NCBI GenBank assembly: GCA_916048095.2
Contig: OU696597.1
Location: forward strand, 5,437,627 to 5,501,626
Direction of reading: 5' to 3'
Source: Sacculina carcini
Taxonomy: Eukaryota; Arthropoda; Thecostraca; Sacculinidae
DNA length: 64,000 nucleotides
The notes under the pieces are model-generated. The model saw only the letters and a program-made list of their open reading frames with translations, ran no database searches and was not told the DNA's origin. Each line of letters begins with the position of its first letter. Position 1 is the stretch's first letter. This document shows, one piece after another, positions 23,370 to 33,116 of the stretch. The translations under genes were made by a program, and so were the position numbers.

Positions 23370-24203
23370 ATGTCACGTTCCGAAGAGAAACTCTATAAAA
23401 ATCCGTTCCTGCCAGCATCCTTGGTCTCAGTTAAGCCTCCTCAGTTCAGTCCCGAGTTTGTAAAAGGGTGGACTGCTAACATAGAGGCACAGTTTCAGCT
23501 GGCGAAAATCACCGCCGATGACACAAAGTATTATCACTCCGTCGCCGCGCTGCCTCCCCATGTGACCTCTCAGCTGAGTCCCACCGTCATGGATGAGCAC
23601 AAATATTCAACGCTGAAGGTGGCACTTGAGAAATTGTTCACCAGATCCAAGGCAGAGTTGTTCAAAGATCTGCTCTCCCGGGTGTCGCTGACCGGTCGAC
23701 CATCAGCCGCATTGTCGGAACTAAAAAGGACAGCAGCCAGCGTTGGTGCAGGTGACGACCTAGTGCGGCACAGATTTCTGAAGTCTCTGCCGCCTGCCAT
23801 CACATCTGCGCTAGCAGCACAACAGGACCTGACCCTTGACCAAATGAGGTCGCTGGCGGACGAGTTAGTGCCATGGCTAAACTCTTCGTGTTTCGCAATA
23901 GACTCCAGACATCAAGTGTCAACATCAGACGACCGACAACGCACCACTGGAAACCAGTTTTTCAGCCAACAACAGCACGGAATCAACAATAGCCGCCGGG
24001 CATCAGTTCCGCCTGGTCTGCGTCGATACTACGGCAACCAGAGACATCAGGTGTGCAGGGCACACATCTACTTCGGGGATGCTGCTAGGCCGTGCAAGCC
24101 GTGGTGCAGGTGGCCATCCAAAATGCCGAACATCAGAATGCAGCCGATATCGCGATCGTCATCGCCTGCGCGATCGCTCGCGCCATCAGGGTCGGAAAAC
24201 TAA
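23370..24203 (+). pseudogene. Gypsy D gag
   Basis: The likely start is the ATG at 23370 (Met-Ser-Arg-Ser-Glu), since upstream codons are leader-like and the distance from the primer-binding site is normal. The capsid region shows PPQFSPEFVKGWTANIEAQF and a SLPPAITSALAA stretch, homologous in layout to Gag of Gypsy C. The end of the frame has CRAHIYFGDAARPCKPWC, the same Cys-His motif type as in C with the second position altered. The product would form the particle capsid. The frame is open for 278 codons and then passes to another frame before the protease. Confidence 0.75.
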
Positions 24204-24755
24204 TAAGGCAGGTTAGTGCTGATATAAACGCGACAACTGAACTGACACTCATAAATGTCGCAGTCCTTTTGTCGCACAGTCACAATTCGATTAAATTTGT
24301 TGTCGACACGGGAACAGCTGTGTCGATAATTCCGCCAAAATGCGTACCATTTGGCTGCCCACTCGAGTTTTCCAGTGTAGTGCTATCACAAGCCGGGGGA
24401 AATCCACTCAAAGTTCATGGCGAAGTGACACTTAATGTCTCTATCAAATCACTGCGTCGCTTTTCTATGGATTTTTGTAGTGGCAGATGTCATGTACCCG
24501 CTGCTTGGCAGTGATTTCTTGTCACATTTCAGACTCGTAGTGGGCTGTGCGGGCAAATGCATTCGGGATCTCACCACAGCCGTGACGACTCGGGTGATGT
24601 TCTCTCCAGCCGTGCAGGCTGTGTCCGCCACTACTCTCTCTGATATTGCACCTACGGTCAGGTCACTGATTCAAGAATTTCCCCGCTTGACGGAGCCATA
24701 CGTGTTTATACATGACACCGCTGTTAACCAAGCAGTCACACACTGTATTGATAAA
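24204..24755 (+). pseudogene. Gypsy D protease region
   Basis: Frame with the aspartic protease site FVVDTGTAVSIIP (near 24300; the Asp is kept) followed, after a frameshift near 24475, by the YPLLGSDFL closing motif. The region then leads to the RT N-terminal linker. A TGA near 24756 ends the frame. Confidence 0.72.
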
Positions 24756-24862
24756 TGATCAGCCCCGCCCGTCTACTCTGCGCCAAGGCGTCTCTCGCCC
24801 GAAAAGTCGAAAGCAGCTCGTGCAGCAATTGACGTTATGGTACAGCAGGGTGTTCTGCGTTC

Positions 24863-27260
24863 ATCTAAATCAGTGGTTCTTAACCTTTTCTGTCCCGTTG
24901 CCCCACATGAATTTCCTTGGCACCTCCATTACCCCATTCAAATTCGAAATAACAAAACACTATTGAATACTTCAGAAACATTTATTATGTCAACGAAAAA
25001 ACAGCCAACATTCGAATATGGAGAAATTAATGATTGAGACATTTTTTCACGACAAATTGGAGAAAAAACTAATGAGACACCTGACACTGTTTCACAGCCA
25101 TCAAACGGTTGAACCGTGGGGTGTAAGTAGTGAGGCAACACCAAGTCCCCATCAATCACAAGCCTGTTGCGAGATTTCGTCTTCATGGTCAACATCACCG
25201 AAAACCCCGCTTCACATTGATAAGTTGATGCCGCTCGGACAAGAACAGTGAGAGCTTCCTTTGCCAGATGAGGATATTCCTCCCTTTGCGTCGCCCAGAA
25301 GGAGACCAAACTTGCACCAGCTTCAAAATCCGTCCTCAACTGGTTGTCTTCTCTCAGCTTTAGGAACTCCAGCTTCGTTTGAACGGCGGTATCTTGAATT
25401 GTGTTTTCACGCACCGTGAAGGGTCGCAAGATCCAGGCCTGATTTCGTCGTTCTTCGAGACCTGGGAAGTACTCCTCAATTGCTTCTGTCACAGCGACAA
25501 GGTGTGCCGAGATCTCTTCTCGGAAGGAAAATTGGATATCCGGAACAGCTTCAAGTAATCCAGTCAACTCCAGGAAAGAGGACGTATCAAAATCATTGAC
25601 GCGCCTTGTGTACAAATATAGCTTTTTCTTGAAACCCGCAACCTTGTCCATAGCGATTGGTATGAAAGTTTGATTGCCCTGCATGCAAACGTTTAGGCCA
25701 TTTACCTCAGAGAAAAAGTCGCACAAATACGCAACTTTCGTCAGAAACCCATGATCATTCATCTTCTCGTGAAGCCGATTCTCTTTCCCAGTACGAGCCT
25801 CTTCCAGAAAGAGAGCGGCGTCCTCCCTAAGTTCCAATACACGTGTCAGGACATTCCCGCGGGAAAGCCACCGTACCTCCGTATGATACAAGATATTCAC
25901 GTGTTCCGCTCCCATTTCTTCGCACAATTTTCCAAATATGCGAAAATTTGTTGCGCTTGTCCGGATATGGTTCACGATGTTCACCACGTCTGACAGCACA
26001 TGTTTCAGCGAAGCAGGAAGGGTTTTCATCGCCAAAGCATACCAGTGGATCATGCAATGGTTGAAGATGACATGAGGTGCAATGTTTTTGACATAGGCTT
26101 TGAACCTAGACCTGCAGCCTGTCATGGATGGCGCACCATCAGTGCAATCACCAACAAGGCCCTTCCAGTCGAGCTCATGCTTGGTAATAGAGGTTTCCAT
26201 AATTTTGAACACGTCCTCTCCTCGTGTGGTGGTGTTCAGCTGTTCGGAGAAAAGATATTCTTCCTTGAGATCGGTTCCGCTGAGATAACGGACGAACACC
26301 ATTAATTGTGAACAGCTGTCGACGTCTGTGGACTCATCCAGCTGTAAGGAGTAAAACTGGCTATCCTTGAGACTGTTCACAATCTGTTCAAAAATGTCTT
26401 GGTTCATGTCCTGAATACGGCTCCGGATCGTATCGTTGGAAAGCGAGATTGTCTTGAGCTTATCCGCCTGCTTCTCGCCTAGCATCAGCTTCGTCGACTC
26501 TAGTAGACATGGCTTTATCAGCGTCTCGCCAATAGTATGTGCTTTTTTGGCTTGGGCGATCCGCAGGGCGATACGATAAGATGCCTCGAGTGCTGATGTA
26601 GTCTGCTGAGCGAAGTGACCCGTAGTGTCTATGCGTCCAGCCTTCAGCGCGGTTTCGCTTCTTTTGAAATAATCCAAGCTCTGCCCTTTAAGATGATTAT
26701 GTGCTGGTTCCAAGTGGGCCTTCAGTTTGCTCGGTTTCATGCTCTCTTGCGTCAGAACCTTATTACAGACAACGCATTGCGGCTTCTCTACTCCCTGCTG
26801 GACAATGCTGGTGAAACCCATTCTCAGGAATGCTTCATTGTACGACCGTTTTCTTGACATTGTTCACGATTCAATCTGCAAAGGAATGAACACAAAATCA
26901 TAAATCACAAAATAAAACACACGGACAGTGTAGCACAGTAAAGCACCATGATGGGCCATAATTCACTCGATGTATGTAGTAATAGCACAAAATACGAGAG
27001 CAAAAGGTTTACCCGGGTGATCCACTGTGTGTGGCCTGGGCGGTGATAGTAGCGCGGCTATGATTGGCTGGAGGGGCAGACCAAAACAATGGGGAGTGAT
27101 AGCGGCGCTGCTATTGGCTGGCCCGCCGCGGGGCTCCTTAATTGTCCCCACGTTGATGTCAAAATCAACTGTACCCATTACCCTGCCATTACCCCCAGCA
27201 AAACCCCAAATTACCCCACTTGGGGTACTTACCCACAGGTTAAGAACCACTGATCTAAAT
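24863..27260 (-). mobile_element. hAT-1 DNA transposon (24871-27252), TSD ATCTAAAT
   Basis: A 2382-bp element with 15-bp terminal inverted repeats: CAGTGGTTCTTAACC at the left and its exact reverse complement at the right. It is flanked by 8-bp duplications ATCTAAAT (24863-24870 and 27253-27260). The termini are of the hAT-Charlie type. It holds one long - strand transposase frame. It lies inside the RT of Gypsy D, so it arrived after D. Confidence 0.95.
24938..26860 (-). CDS. hAT transposase (ZBED/SCAND3-like), nearly complete, 640 codons
   Basis: Cut-and-paste transposase that excises and inserts hAT-1, acting in the nucleus. It starts with a BED-type zinc finger (CVVCNKVL near residue 28, with His residues around 50-55). 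A LQLDESTD motif near residue 175 carries a catalytic Asp of the RNase H-like fold. A helical insertion domain with conserved Cys/His (FNHCMIHWYALA, about residue 265) follows. The C-terminal dimerisation region has FWATQREEYPHLAKEA and STYQCEAGFS signatures. There is no internal stop. Near 25150 the frame leaves the family's usual C-terminal end. That end, finishing in Val-Ser-His, is visible in another - strand frame with a stop near 25070. A late frameshift therefore replaces the last residues with about 60 unrelated codons. Activity is uncertain. Confidence 0.88.
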   Translation of the reverse strand: MSRKRSYNEAFLRMGFTSIVQQGVEKPQCVVCNKVLTQESMKPSKLKAHLEPAHNHLKGQSLDYFKRSETALKAGRIDTTGHFAQQTTSALEASYRIALRIAQAKKAHTIGETLIKPCLLESTKLMLGEKQADKLKTISLSNDTIRSRIQDMNQDIFEQIVNSLKDSQFYSLQLDESTDVDSCSQLMVFVRYLSGTDLKEEYLFSEQLNTTTRGEDVFKIMETSITKHELDWKGLVGDCTDGAPSMTGCRSRFKAYVKNIAPHVIFNHCMIHWYALAMKTLPASLKHVLSDVVNIVNHIRTSATNFRIFGKLCEEMGAEHVNILYHTEVRWLSRGNVLTRVLELREDAALFLEEARTGKENRLHEKMNDHGFLTKVAYLCDFFSEVNGLNVCMQGNQTFIPIAMDKVAGFKKKLYLYTRRVNDFDTSSFLELTGLLEAVPDIQFSFREEISAHLVAVTEAIEEYFPGLEERRNQAWILRPFTVRENTIQDTAVQTKLEFLKLREDNQLRTDFEAGASLVSFWATQREEYPHLAKEALTVLVRAASTYQCEAGFSVMLTMKTKSRNRLVIDGDLVLPHYLHPTVQPFDGCETVSGVSLVFSPICREKMSQSLISPYSNVGCFFVDIINVSEVFNSVLLFRI

Positions 27261-27765
27261 CATCATGGTCCTCGCCGATGCATCTGATTCCAAAAGGTGA
27301 GACCAACGAGTGGCGTGTAACAGTTGACTACCGTCGCCTCAATTCATTGACAAAACTAGAGAGATATCCTCTGCCTCATCTCAACGACGCAACAAAGAAT
27401 TTACGGGGTAGCAAATGGTTCAGCAAACTGGATCTCAAAAAGGCGTATCACCAGATCCACATGAGCGAGCAAGATGTAGAAAAACGGCCATGATAACACC
27501 ATTTGGGCTCTATGAGTATACCACCATGCCTTTGGGTCTTCGCAACGCCCCTGCCACATTTCGACGGTTCATGAACAACATCTTCAGCCACATAGATTAC
27601 TGTTTTTGGTACCTTGACGATGACAATATATTCTTTCCCGACAAAAAAACGCATCAAGAGCATATCAAAACTATTTTATTCCTTCTAAACAAAAATATCC
27701 TGTACTCAACATCGCTAAATGCGAGTTCAATCAAACAGAGCTCGATTTTCTGGGCTATTGTGTGA

Positions 27766-28440
27766 CGCTGACTGGAGTTAAACCACGGGAGGAGAAAGTG
27801 CAGGCCATCAAATATTTTGCACAACCCAAGACTATGCCAGCCTTCGACGCTACTTGGGCATGATTGGTTGGTATCGTCAAACCATTCCCAGTTATGCCAA
27901 AGTTTTCAAAAAACAGAAATGGTGAAAATTCAGGCCAACAGAAAAAACTGCAATGGTCAGAAGAGGAAAAGTATTCATTCGCAGCATCAAAGAAGGCAGT
28001 CTGTGACTCAGTCCTGTTGCATCACCCGCTTTAAACTCAGCCTCGTACCATCTGGTTACGTATGCTTCGAGTCATGCAATCGGTAGTGCGCTACATCAGC
28101 TGGTGGATGGTTCTCCGCAGCCGCTGGAGTTTTTCAGTACAAAACTGACAGCCACGTAGCGCCGCTATTTGGTGTTCGACCAGGAACTGCTCGCTGCATA
28201 CCTGTCAGTGCAGCATTTCAAGACCACCATCGAGGGACAACGTGTTGTTGATTTTCACCGATCATAAGCCTATAGTGAGTGCTTTTTAAAGCACTACACC
28301 AGCCAAATCTGATAGGCAGCAGCGATAGTTTATTTTTTTGACTGAGTACGTTGCAGATATACAGTATGTGCGCGGTGCTGATAACGTGGTGGCAGACTGT
28401 CTGTCCCGTACCGTCAACAGTGTCAGCGTTGACCTTCACG
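27766..28440 (+). pseudogene. Gypsy D RNase H region, heavily broken
   Basis: RT thumb and connection motifs continue with several indels. A partial RNase H (YAS-like start near 28060, the FDQE-like stretch near 28175, TDHKP near 28260) is spread over three frames. The AD(N)VVADCLSR end signature is clear near 28385 in an open frame (28338-28751). Confidence 0.6.
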
Positions 28441-28629
28441 ACCTGCCGAGCATCGCCAGAGCACAAGACGAGGACGAAGAGATAGAGAGCATCACATCAC
28501 GATTTAAAATTGTCCAAATGAACAACTTGCAATTATACTGCGAACACTCTTCCGTACAGCCACGACCCTTTTTACCAAAGCCATGCCGAATTCCTGTGTT
28601 CCGACAACTTCACTTGTTCTCATTCAGGG

Positions 28630-30852
28630 ATGAAGGGCAGTGTACGACTGGTAAAATCTCGATATTTCTGGCCCGGCCTGGAGAAAGATGTGAAAGTATG
28701 GGTCAAAAGATGCTTACAGTGTCAGCAAGCGAAGGTAAACCGACACACTAAAGTGCATTTATCGCCTTTTTCTATTCCATGTACACGATTTGAAGTGGTG
28801 CACATTGATCTAGTTGGCCCGCTGCCTCCATGCGCGCCACCGGGGCAAGTGTTTGCAACGCCCTTCAGATACATGTTGACATGTATAGACCGCTTCTCCC
28901 GCTGGGTTAAGGCCGCCTCTCTGACCACCATCACTGCAGAGGCGGTGGCACGGGCGTTCCTCGAGGTTTGGATCGTGCGCTTCGGTGTTCCACTCTATAT
29001 CGTTACAGATCGTGGTCCACAGTTCGAGGCTGGTCTTATGCAGCAGCTGTCGGAGACAGTCGGATTTCACCGGCTGCGAACAAGCTCGTACAGACCTCAG
29101 TCAAACGGCATGATTGAACGAGTTCACCGTGTGATCAAGTCTTCCATTATTGCTCGCCAGCAGGAGGGGCTGGATGCTCTTCCGGTTGTTCTTCTGGGCA
29201 TCAAAATGTTGCCAACTGAAGCGGGATACTCGCAGTGCACAGCTATAACTATTATGCCTTCGTGCTGCGATCGACCCGAATCAGTTACAAAGAAGGAGCA
29301 GCAGGAATTCGTACGCCAACTGACGCGCCACATGCGTGAAATAGATTCTTGCACCGCATCGGCCGGTACGGCACATTTCACGAAAACACCGTATATGCCC
29401 CGATATCTCGCCACCTGCACCCATGTGTGGGTGCGCGCCGGCCGAGTCAGGCGTCCTCTTGAGGCTGCGTATCGTGGTCCCTTCAGAGTTCTTCAAGGGG
29501 GGACACATGTCTTCAAGCTGCAGTTTCCCGATGGAGAAACAGATTCTTTTTATATTGAACGTCTGAAGCCTGCAGTTTCACTAGAGTCGCTGCAGTGTAC
29601 AATATCTGCTGACACGCCGCCGAGTGTGCCATCGCCGGCGTTCAGCAATCCAGATACACTGTCGTCATCGTCAGATCCTACTGCTGTTTCTGCTGTGGTC
29701 CAGCAGTCGAACAGCGACAACAGCGCGGCTCCGCAGAAAACAACAACGGCCGAGCAGAACGATCCGGAGAGTCGTGCTCATTCGGCGACGTTATCGCACG
29801 CAGCTGCCGACAACAACGGAGTCAGTGAGCACCGACAGCCACAACTCACCACCACTATCAACAACACGATCATCCCACACACGCACACACCAAAAATACT
29901 AGGCGTCACATACGACACACACCTCTCATTCAAACAACACATCACCAACATCAAAACCAAAGTCACCCCACGCCTCAACACACTGAAAGCACTCTCACAC
30001 ACAACTTTCGGACACAAAAAAGACACCACAACCACCATATACAAACAATACATCAGACCCGCGATAGAATATGCTATCCCCGCATGGGCTAGCAATCTCG
30101 CAACACGCCACATCAACACACTTCAAACACTTCAAAAAACCGCACTCAGAACAATCACAGGGTGCACAGCCACCACACCAGTAGACCACCTCCATCACGA
30201 AACAAAAATCCTCAAACTGACACACCACCTAGACATGAGAGACACACAAACAGTCGCAGCAGCAGTCATCAACACAGCACATCCACTACATCACCTCACA
30301 ACACAAGACAACACAAACAGAAACATAAAAACAACACCAAGCACACTTTGCCACAGACAAATTTTCACATCACTTCCACCAGCTCCCCCACGCACATCAA
30401 TCAAGAAACACATTCACACAGAGATCGCAAGGAACGCCATACACTCACTACAACACAATACACTCCTACAAAGACACCCACCGGACACACACAAATCAGA
30501 AAACACACTCGCACGCGAATACAAGGTGCATCTGGCCAGGTTGAGATGCGGTCATCATCCTGCCATTATGTCATATCAGAAAAGGTTGAATGACTCAATC
30601 GATGACACCTGTCCAGATTGCGATTCAGCACCACACACCATCACTTACATCATGGAACACTGCACAGCACACACAAAATCAATTCCATCAGGAACCTGTG
30701 GAACAACCCGGTCGGTGCCGTGTCTTTCCTCAGGAGCTCGAGGTTGCTCGGCCACACAACCTGAGGAACGTCAACAACAACAACAACAACTCACCACCAG
30801 ATCCGGTAGAAGAGTACGTTTTCGTGTCAAGCCAAATTTTGTATATTACTGA
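28630..30852 (+). CDS. Chimeric 740-codon frame: Gypsy D integrase + LINE RT tail + Gypsy pol end
   Basis: Residues 1-35 are the integrase zinc-binding domain end (C-x2-C at LQCQQA). Residues 55-275 hold the DDE core with HIDLVGPLPP (Asp), VTDRGPQFEA (Asp) and QSNGMIERVHR (Glu), followed by the Gypsy C-terminal strand (AAYRGPFRV, ERLKPAV). Residues 409-718 come from a LINE fragment inserted at 29855-30785: a thumb region with ILGVTYDTHLSF and a Cys-His motif CPDCDSAPHTITYIMEHC. The frame then returns to the Gypsy pol terminus (RSGRRVRF...). No stop interrupts the whole frame. The D integrase motifs look intact. Whether this fusion is translated is unknown, since upstream RT is broken. Confidence 0.8.
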   Translation: MKGSVRLVKSRYFWPGLEKDVKVWVKRCLQCQQAKVNRHTKVHLSPFSIPCTRFEVVHIDLVGPLPPCAPPGQVFATPFRYMLTCIDRFSRWVKAASLTTITAEAVARAFLEVWIVRFGVPLYIVTDRGPQFEAGLMQQLSETVGFHRLRTSSYRPQSNGMIERVHRVIKSSIIARQQEGLDALPVVLLGIKMLPTEAGYSQCTAITIMPSCCDRPESVTKKEQQEFVRQLTRHMREIDSCTASAGTAHFTKTPYMPRYLATCTHVWVRAGRVRRPLEAAYRGPFRVLQGGTHVFKLQFPDGETDSFYIERLKPAVSLESLQCTISADTPPSVPSPAFSNPDTLSSSSDPTAVSAVVQQSNSDNSAAPQKTTTAEQNDPESRAHSATLSHAAADNNGVSEHRQPQLTTTINNTIIPHTHTPKILGVTYDTHLSFKQHITNIKTKVTPRLNTLKALSHTTFGHKKDTTTTIYKQYIRPAIEYAIPAWASNLATRHINTLQTLQKTALRTITGCTATTPVDHLHHETKILKLTHHLDMRDTQTVAAAVINTAHPLHHLTTQDNTNRNIKTTPSTLCHRQIFTSLPPAPPRTSIKKHIHTEIARNAIHSLQHNTLLQRHPPDTHKSENTLAREYKVHLARLRCGHHPAIMSYQKRLNDSIDDTCPDCDSAPHTITYIMEHCTAHTKSIPSGTCGTTRSVPCLSSGARGCSATQPEERQQQQQQLTTRSGRRVRFRVKPNFVYY
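29841..30799 (+). mobile_element. LINE fragment (29855-30785) with 14-bp TSD, in frame in Gypsy D pol
   Basis: ACAACTCACCACCA occurs at 29841-29854 and again at 30786-30799. Between them lie 931 bp encoding a LINE RT thumb and Cys-His tail and ending in a (CAA)n run, the expected 3' tail. 931 plus 14 equals 945, an exact multiple of three, so the host frame is preserved. The fragment is 5'-truncated. Its coding strand is strikingly A+C rich up to about 30530, unlike both flanks. Confidence 0.9.
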
Positions 30853-31224
30853 CTGTATTATTGTAAATTTTCACGTGTCATCTTCTTTCTGTGCTATAAT
30901 CAATTTGTAAATAGCACGCAGACATGTATTTTGCGTAACACCGGCACAGGGTGCAACAAGCTTATTTACTCATGCGCGGTAGATCAACGTTATGACTTGT
31001 GTCATGTTGTGCCTTGTTTTCGGCATCAATACTTATACTCGATTATTATTCTCATTTTGATACGGCATGCACGCATGCAAACAACTTCGCACGTTCGTGT
31101 GAAAACTCAAGGGGCACTTGCATCAGCAGCGCTGTCGATAATGTTTTGTAGCTGTGCGGGTTTATAGTATGTTCTGTTGTGTTTTTTATTTAGTTCACAT
31201 GCTCCGCATCTAATGGGGTATGTG
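30853..31224 (+). other. Gypsy D 3' untranslated region
   Basis: About 370 bp between the end of pol and the 3' LTR. No motif-bearing open frame. A short purine-containing stretch (AATGGGGTATG) lies just before the LTR and may be a weak polypurine tract. Confidence 0.5.
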
Positions 31225-31756
31225 TGTATGGTGCCAGCAATCAGCTGATTCTTGTCTACGTGTTTGTGGGCAGTGAGAATGTACGCGATGTCAAATGGTG
31301 TGTGTATGTATTTGGTATGTTCGTGTGCCATTCCTTGTTTCCTTCAAGATTGTCTGCGTGTATCTGTATGCGTGTGTGTGCTGCCTCCAGTCATAATACA
31401 TTCATTGTCAAGTGGAACTGGATCTGTATGTATGTCTGTGTGCGCTCAGACTAGATCAGGTTCAAGAGTGTGTGCATATGTGGATGAATGTTTGTATGCC
31501 GCCTAAGGTCCATATTGTGTATGTTTATACAGGGATGTGTGTGCGTGTGTTTCTGTATGTATGCTTGTGTGGTGCATGTATTGAAACTATTTAAGCTGCA
31601 GCCCACATATTCTGGAAACTACTTCTTGTGAGACTGGTTTTTGCTAACACCTGCATTGGGTCATATTTACCCGTGTCTGATCAACTGCTGTGTCTGCGGC
31701 TCTCAGCAATACAACGTGCTGGAGTGTGATATCTTTAGTGTGGGGCCATCCCCACA
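31225..31756 (+). repeat. Gypsy D 3' LTR
   Basis: 532 bp, partner of 22686-23211, with small indels and substitutions along the GT-rich part. It ends CCCCACA directly before the resumed pol tail of element F. Confidence 0.8.
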
Positions 31757-31759
31757 ACA

Positions 31760-32071
31760 CAGAGTTTAAAAGGCGTTGTCACAGGGATTGTGTCCGAGGT
31801 GACTGTGGAAGTGGATGGCATGAATTGGCATGTGGCGGATCTGCGGCCCCGGTGTGGAGAAGAAAATTTGTTGCCAGAGAATGAATTTGGAGAAAGCGTG
31901 GATGATGCGCCGATGATTGAGGTGTTCCCGAGCGTGCCTACCAGCGAAGCTGATGAAGCTTCTCACAGTCAAAATAATCAGCACGAGAGACCCAGGAGAC
32001 AGGTACAGTTGCCGGCTAGATTCGCTGATTTTGTGATGGACTCTATGCATGGTGATTCTGTGAATCAGGAG
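31760..32071 (+). pseudogene. Element F pol C-terminus
   Basis: An open frame (visible at 31790-32077) with a V-T-V-E-V-D-G-x-x-W strand, the HVADLRPR motif and a basic RPRRQVQLPARFADFV end. These are the C-terminal hallmarks of the integrase tail of this LTR family. It is the natural continuation of the F pol that stops at 22680 on the other side of Gypsy D, and the F 3' LTR starts right at its stop codon. Confidence 0.7.
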
Positions 32072-32072
32072 A

Positions 32073-32097
32073 TGTGATAATATGTGCGTTGTGTACT

Positions 32098-32140
<43 letters not shown>

Positions 32141-32427
32141 TGTGTTGAAGTGCAGGCGCACTCTTACTGTTGAGGGTGTGTGTGTGTGTGTGTTGGGTAC
32201 AAGTGGACTGGCACTGTGATCGTTTAGGCTGGTGAGAAAGTGTGTGTCAATGAGAACGGGCAGTTGTCTTGGTGGTGTGTGTTGGGACGGTTGTGTGTGA
32301 GTGTTAGCGTGGTGTGAGAGGTTATTGTGCGTTGGATTAGCTGTACATTGTGTTATATCATTATATCATTTTTCGTTCGTATCATCTGCTGCTGCGGCTG
32401 AATATATACCTGTTTCGTTTTTTTACA
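32073..32427 (+). repeat. Element F 3' LTR
   Basis: 355 bp, TGTGATAATATG...TTTTTTACA, containing a (GT)n run at about 32101-32137. A TATA-like AATATATACC lies near 32401. Confidence 0.8.
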
Positions 32428-32432
32428 ATATT

Positions 32433-32752
32433 ACCAGCGCGGACGGGAAAAATCGAAGACCCAAAAACAAGCGTGGAGAAGACCGTATCGTTATCCCACG
32501 AGACTCAACCACGCGCCAGTTTTGCCTCTCGTACTGTGTGTGGGATAGTAAGCGGGATAATGAATTTTCACTACAATAAAATAAACGGGATAATGAACAG
32601 GATAAACGGGATAATGAATTTACACTACATTACAATACAATCCATGACCATGTCAATATGAAATAAATTGCACGAATGCGATATGCTCCCGTATTGGACT
32701 AAAAACATTTCAAAAGATCTTGTGCAGCGTCGAACGTGGTGCGGCTGCTACA
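32433..32752 (-). repeat. Gypsy C 5' LTR, outer part
   Basis: Matches 15722-15986 of the left LTR, starting ACCAGCGCGGACGGG and ending GCGGCTGCTACA, with a local duplication of a short GGGATAATGAA-containing unit. Its inner part lies at about 20096-20164 on the other side of element F. Confidence 0.75.
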
Positions 32753-33116
32753 GGGGGGCTTAGGAGGGACTGACATATTTTTGGGGGGCTCCACGTGACG
32801 TGTGATACTTGAGTCAGCTTGGTGAAACCTATGAGGAACGAAACGGATAAATGGCGGAATCTGGTTGCAGAACCAGTTATTTCGGTCTTAATTGAAATGA
32901 GCCGGCTGCTAATGGCTCCGGAATATTCTGATCTTGCTTAGTCATGTTGCCAATGGTGTTATTGAGGTTGTGCTGTCTTTTTTTGTCGTACGTTGCTGCT
33001 TTTGGTCTGAAATCAACGTTGTCTTCTCCATTGCATCAATCGATTAAATACATTCACGCCTGTTTGAACAACGTTAGTTTTCCTGCAAGCTAAAGTTGTC
33101 TTTATCGATGCCGCAG

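Larger units (their letters stand above)
24756..27765 (+). pseudogene. Gypsy D reverse transcriptase, split by hAT-1
   Basis: RT N-terminal sequence runs to 24870, is cut by the hAT transposon (24871-27252, TSD ATCTAAAT) and resumes at 27261 with HLIPKG, VDYRRLN and SKLDLKKAYHQI motifs. A frameshift near 27490 moves it to a frame with TPFGLYEYTTMPLGL and the active-site region FWYLDDDNIFF near 27610. The YxDD Asp pair is kept, although the residues after it are unusual. Further frameshifts follow. Confidence 0.78.
22686..31756 (+). mobile_element. Gypsy D, inserted in element F pol
   Basis: A + strand Gypsy element bounded by about 530-bp LTRs (22686-23211 and 31225-31756). A TGGTGCCCCGAG primer-binding-site-like stretch begins at 23215. 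Order: gag 23370-24203, protease 24204-24755, RT 24756-27765 (with hAT-1 inside), RNase H to 28440, integrase 28460-29840 (with a LINE fragment after it), and a 3' UTR. F pol coding sequence stops at the left LTR and resumes just right of the right LTR. An exact TSD is not evident. Confidence 0.78.
20160..32432 (+). mobile_element. Element F (20165-32427), TSD ATATT, containing Gypsy D
   Basis: A 5' LTR start at 20165 (TGTGAG) is preceded by ATATT (20160-20164). A 3' LTR end at 32427 (TTTACA) is followed by ATATT (32428-32432). Left and right of these duplications are the two halves of the Gypsy C LTR, so 20165-32427 is one insertion event, about 12.3 kb, that later took in Gypsy D. Inside: a damaged 5' end, pol (20740-22680), Gypsy D (22686-31756), the pol C-terminus (31760-32071), and the 3' LTR. 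The pol type is that of element H. Confidence 0.82.
15678..32752 (-). mobile_element. Gypsy C, right LTR split by element F
   Basis: A - strand Gypsy element whose body is 15987-20091. Left (3') LTR is 15678-15986. The right (5') LTR is in two pieces, about 20096-20164 and 32433-32752, because element F is inserted in it (TSD ATATT counted once). On the - strand: primer-binding-site-like TGGTGACCTCC (20091-20081), gag, protease, RT, RNase H, integrase, then a polypurine tract TAGGGGGGAAGTGG (16000-15987) directly before the 3' LTR. The outer TSD of C was not identified. Confidence 0.8.
14506..33116 (+). other. Inferred IR intron, 18.6 kb, filled with nested transposons
   Basis: Begins with a GTGAAA donor after 14505 and ends with a pyrimidine-containing stretch and CCGCAG before 33117. 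Both flanking exons are in phase 0 on the same strand and encode consecutive parts of an IR. The interior is LINE tail sequence, then Gypsy C with elements F, D, hAT-1 and a LINE fragment nested inside it. Removing the recognised transposons leaves less than about 1.5 kb. Confidence 0.6.
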
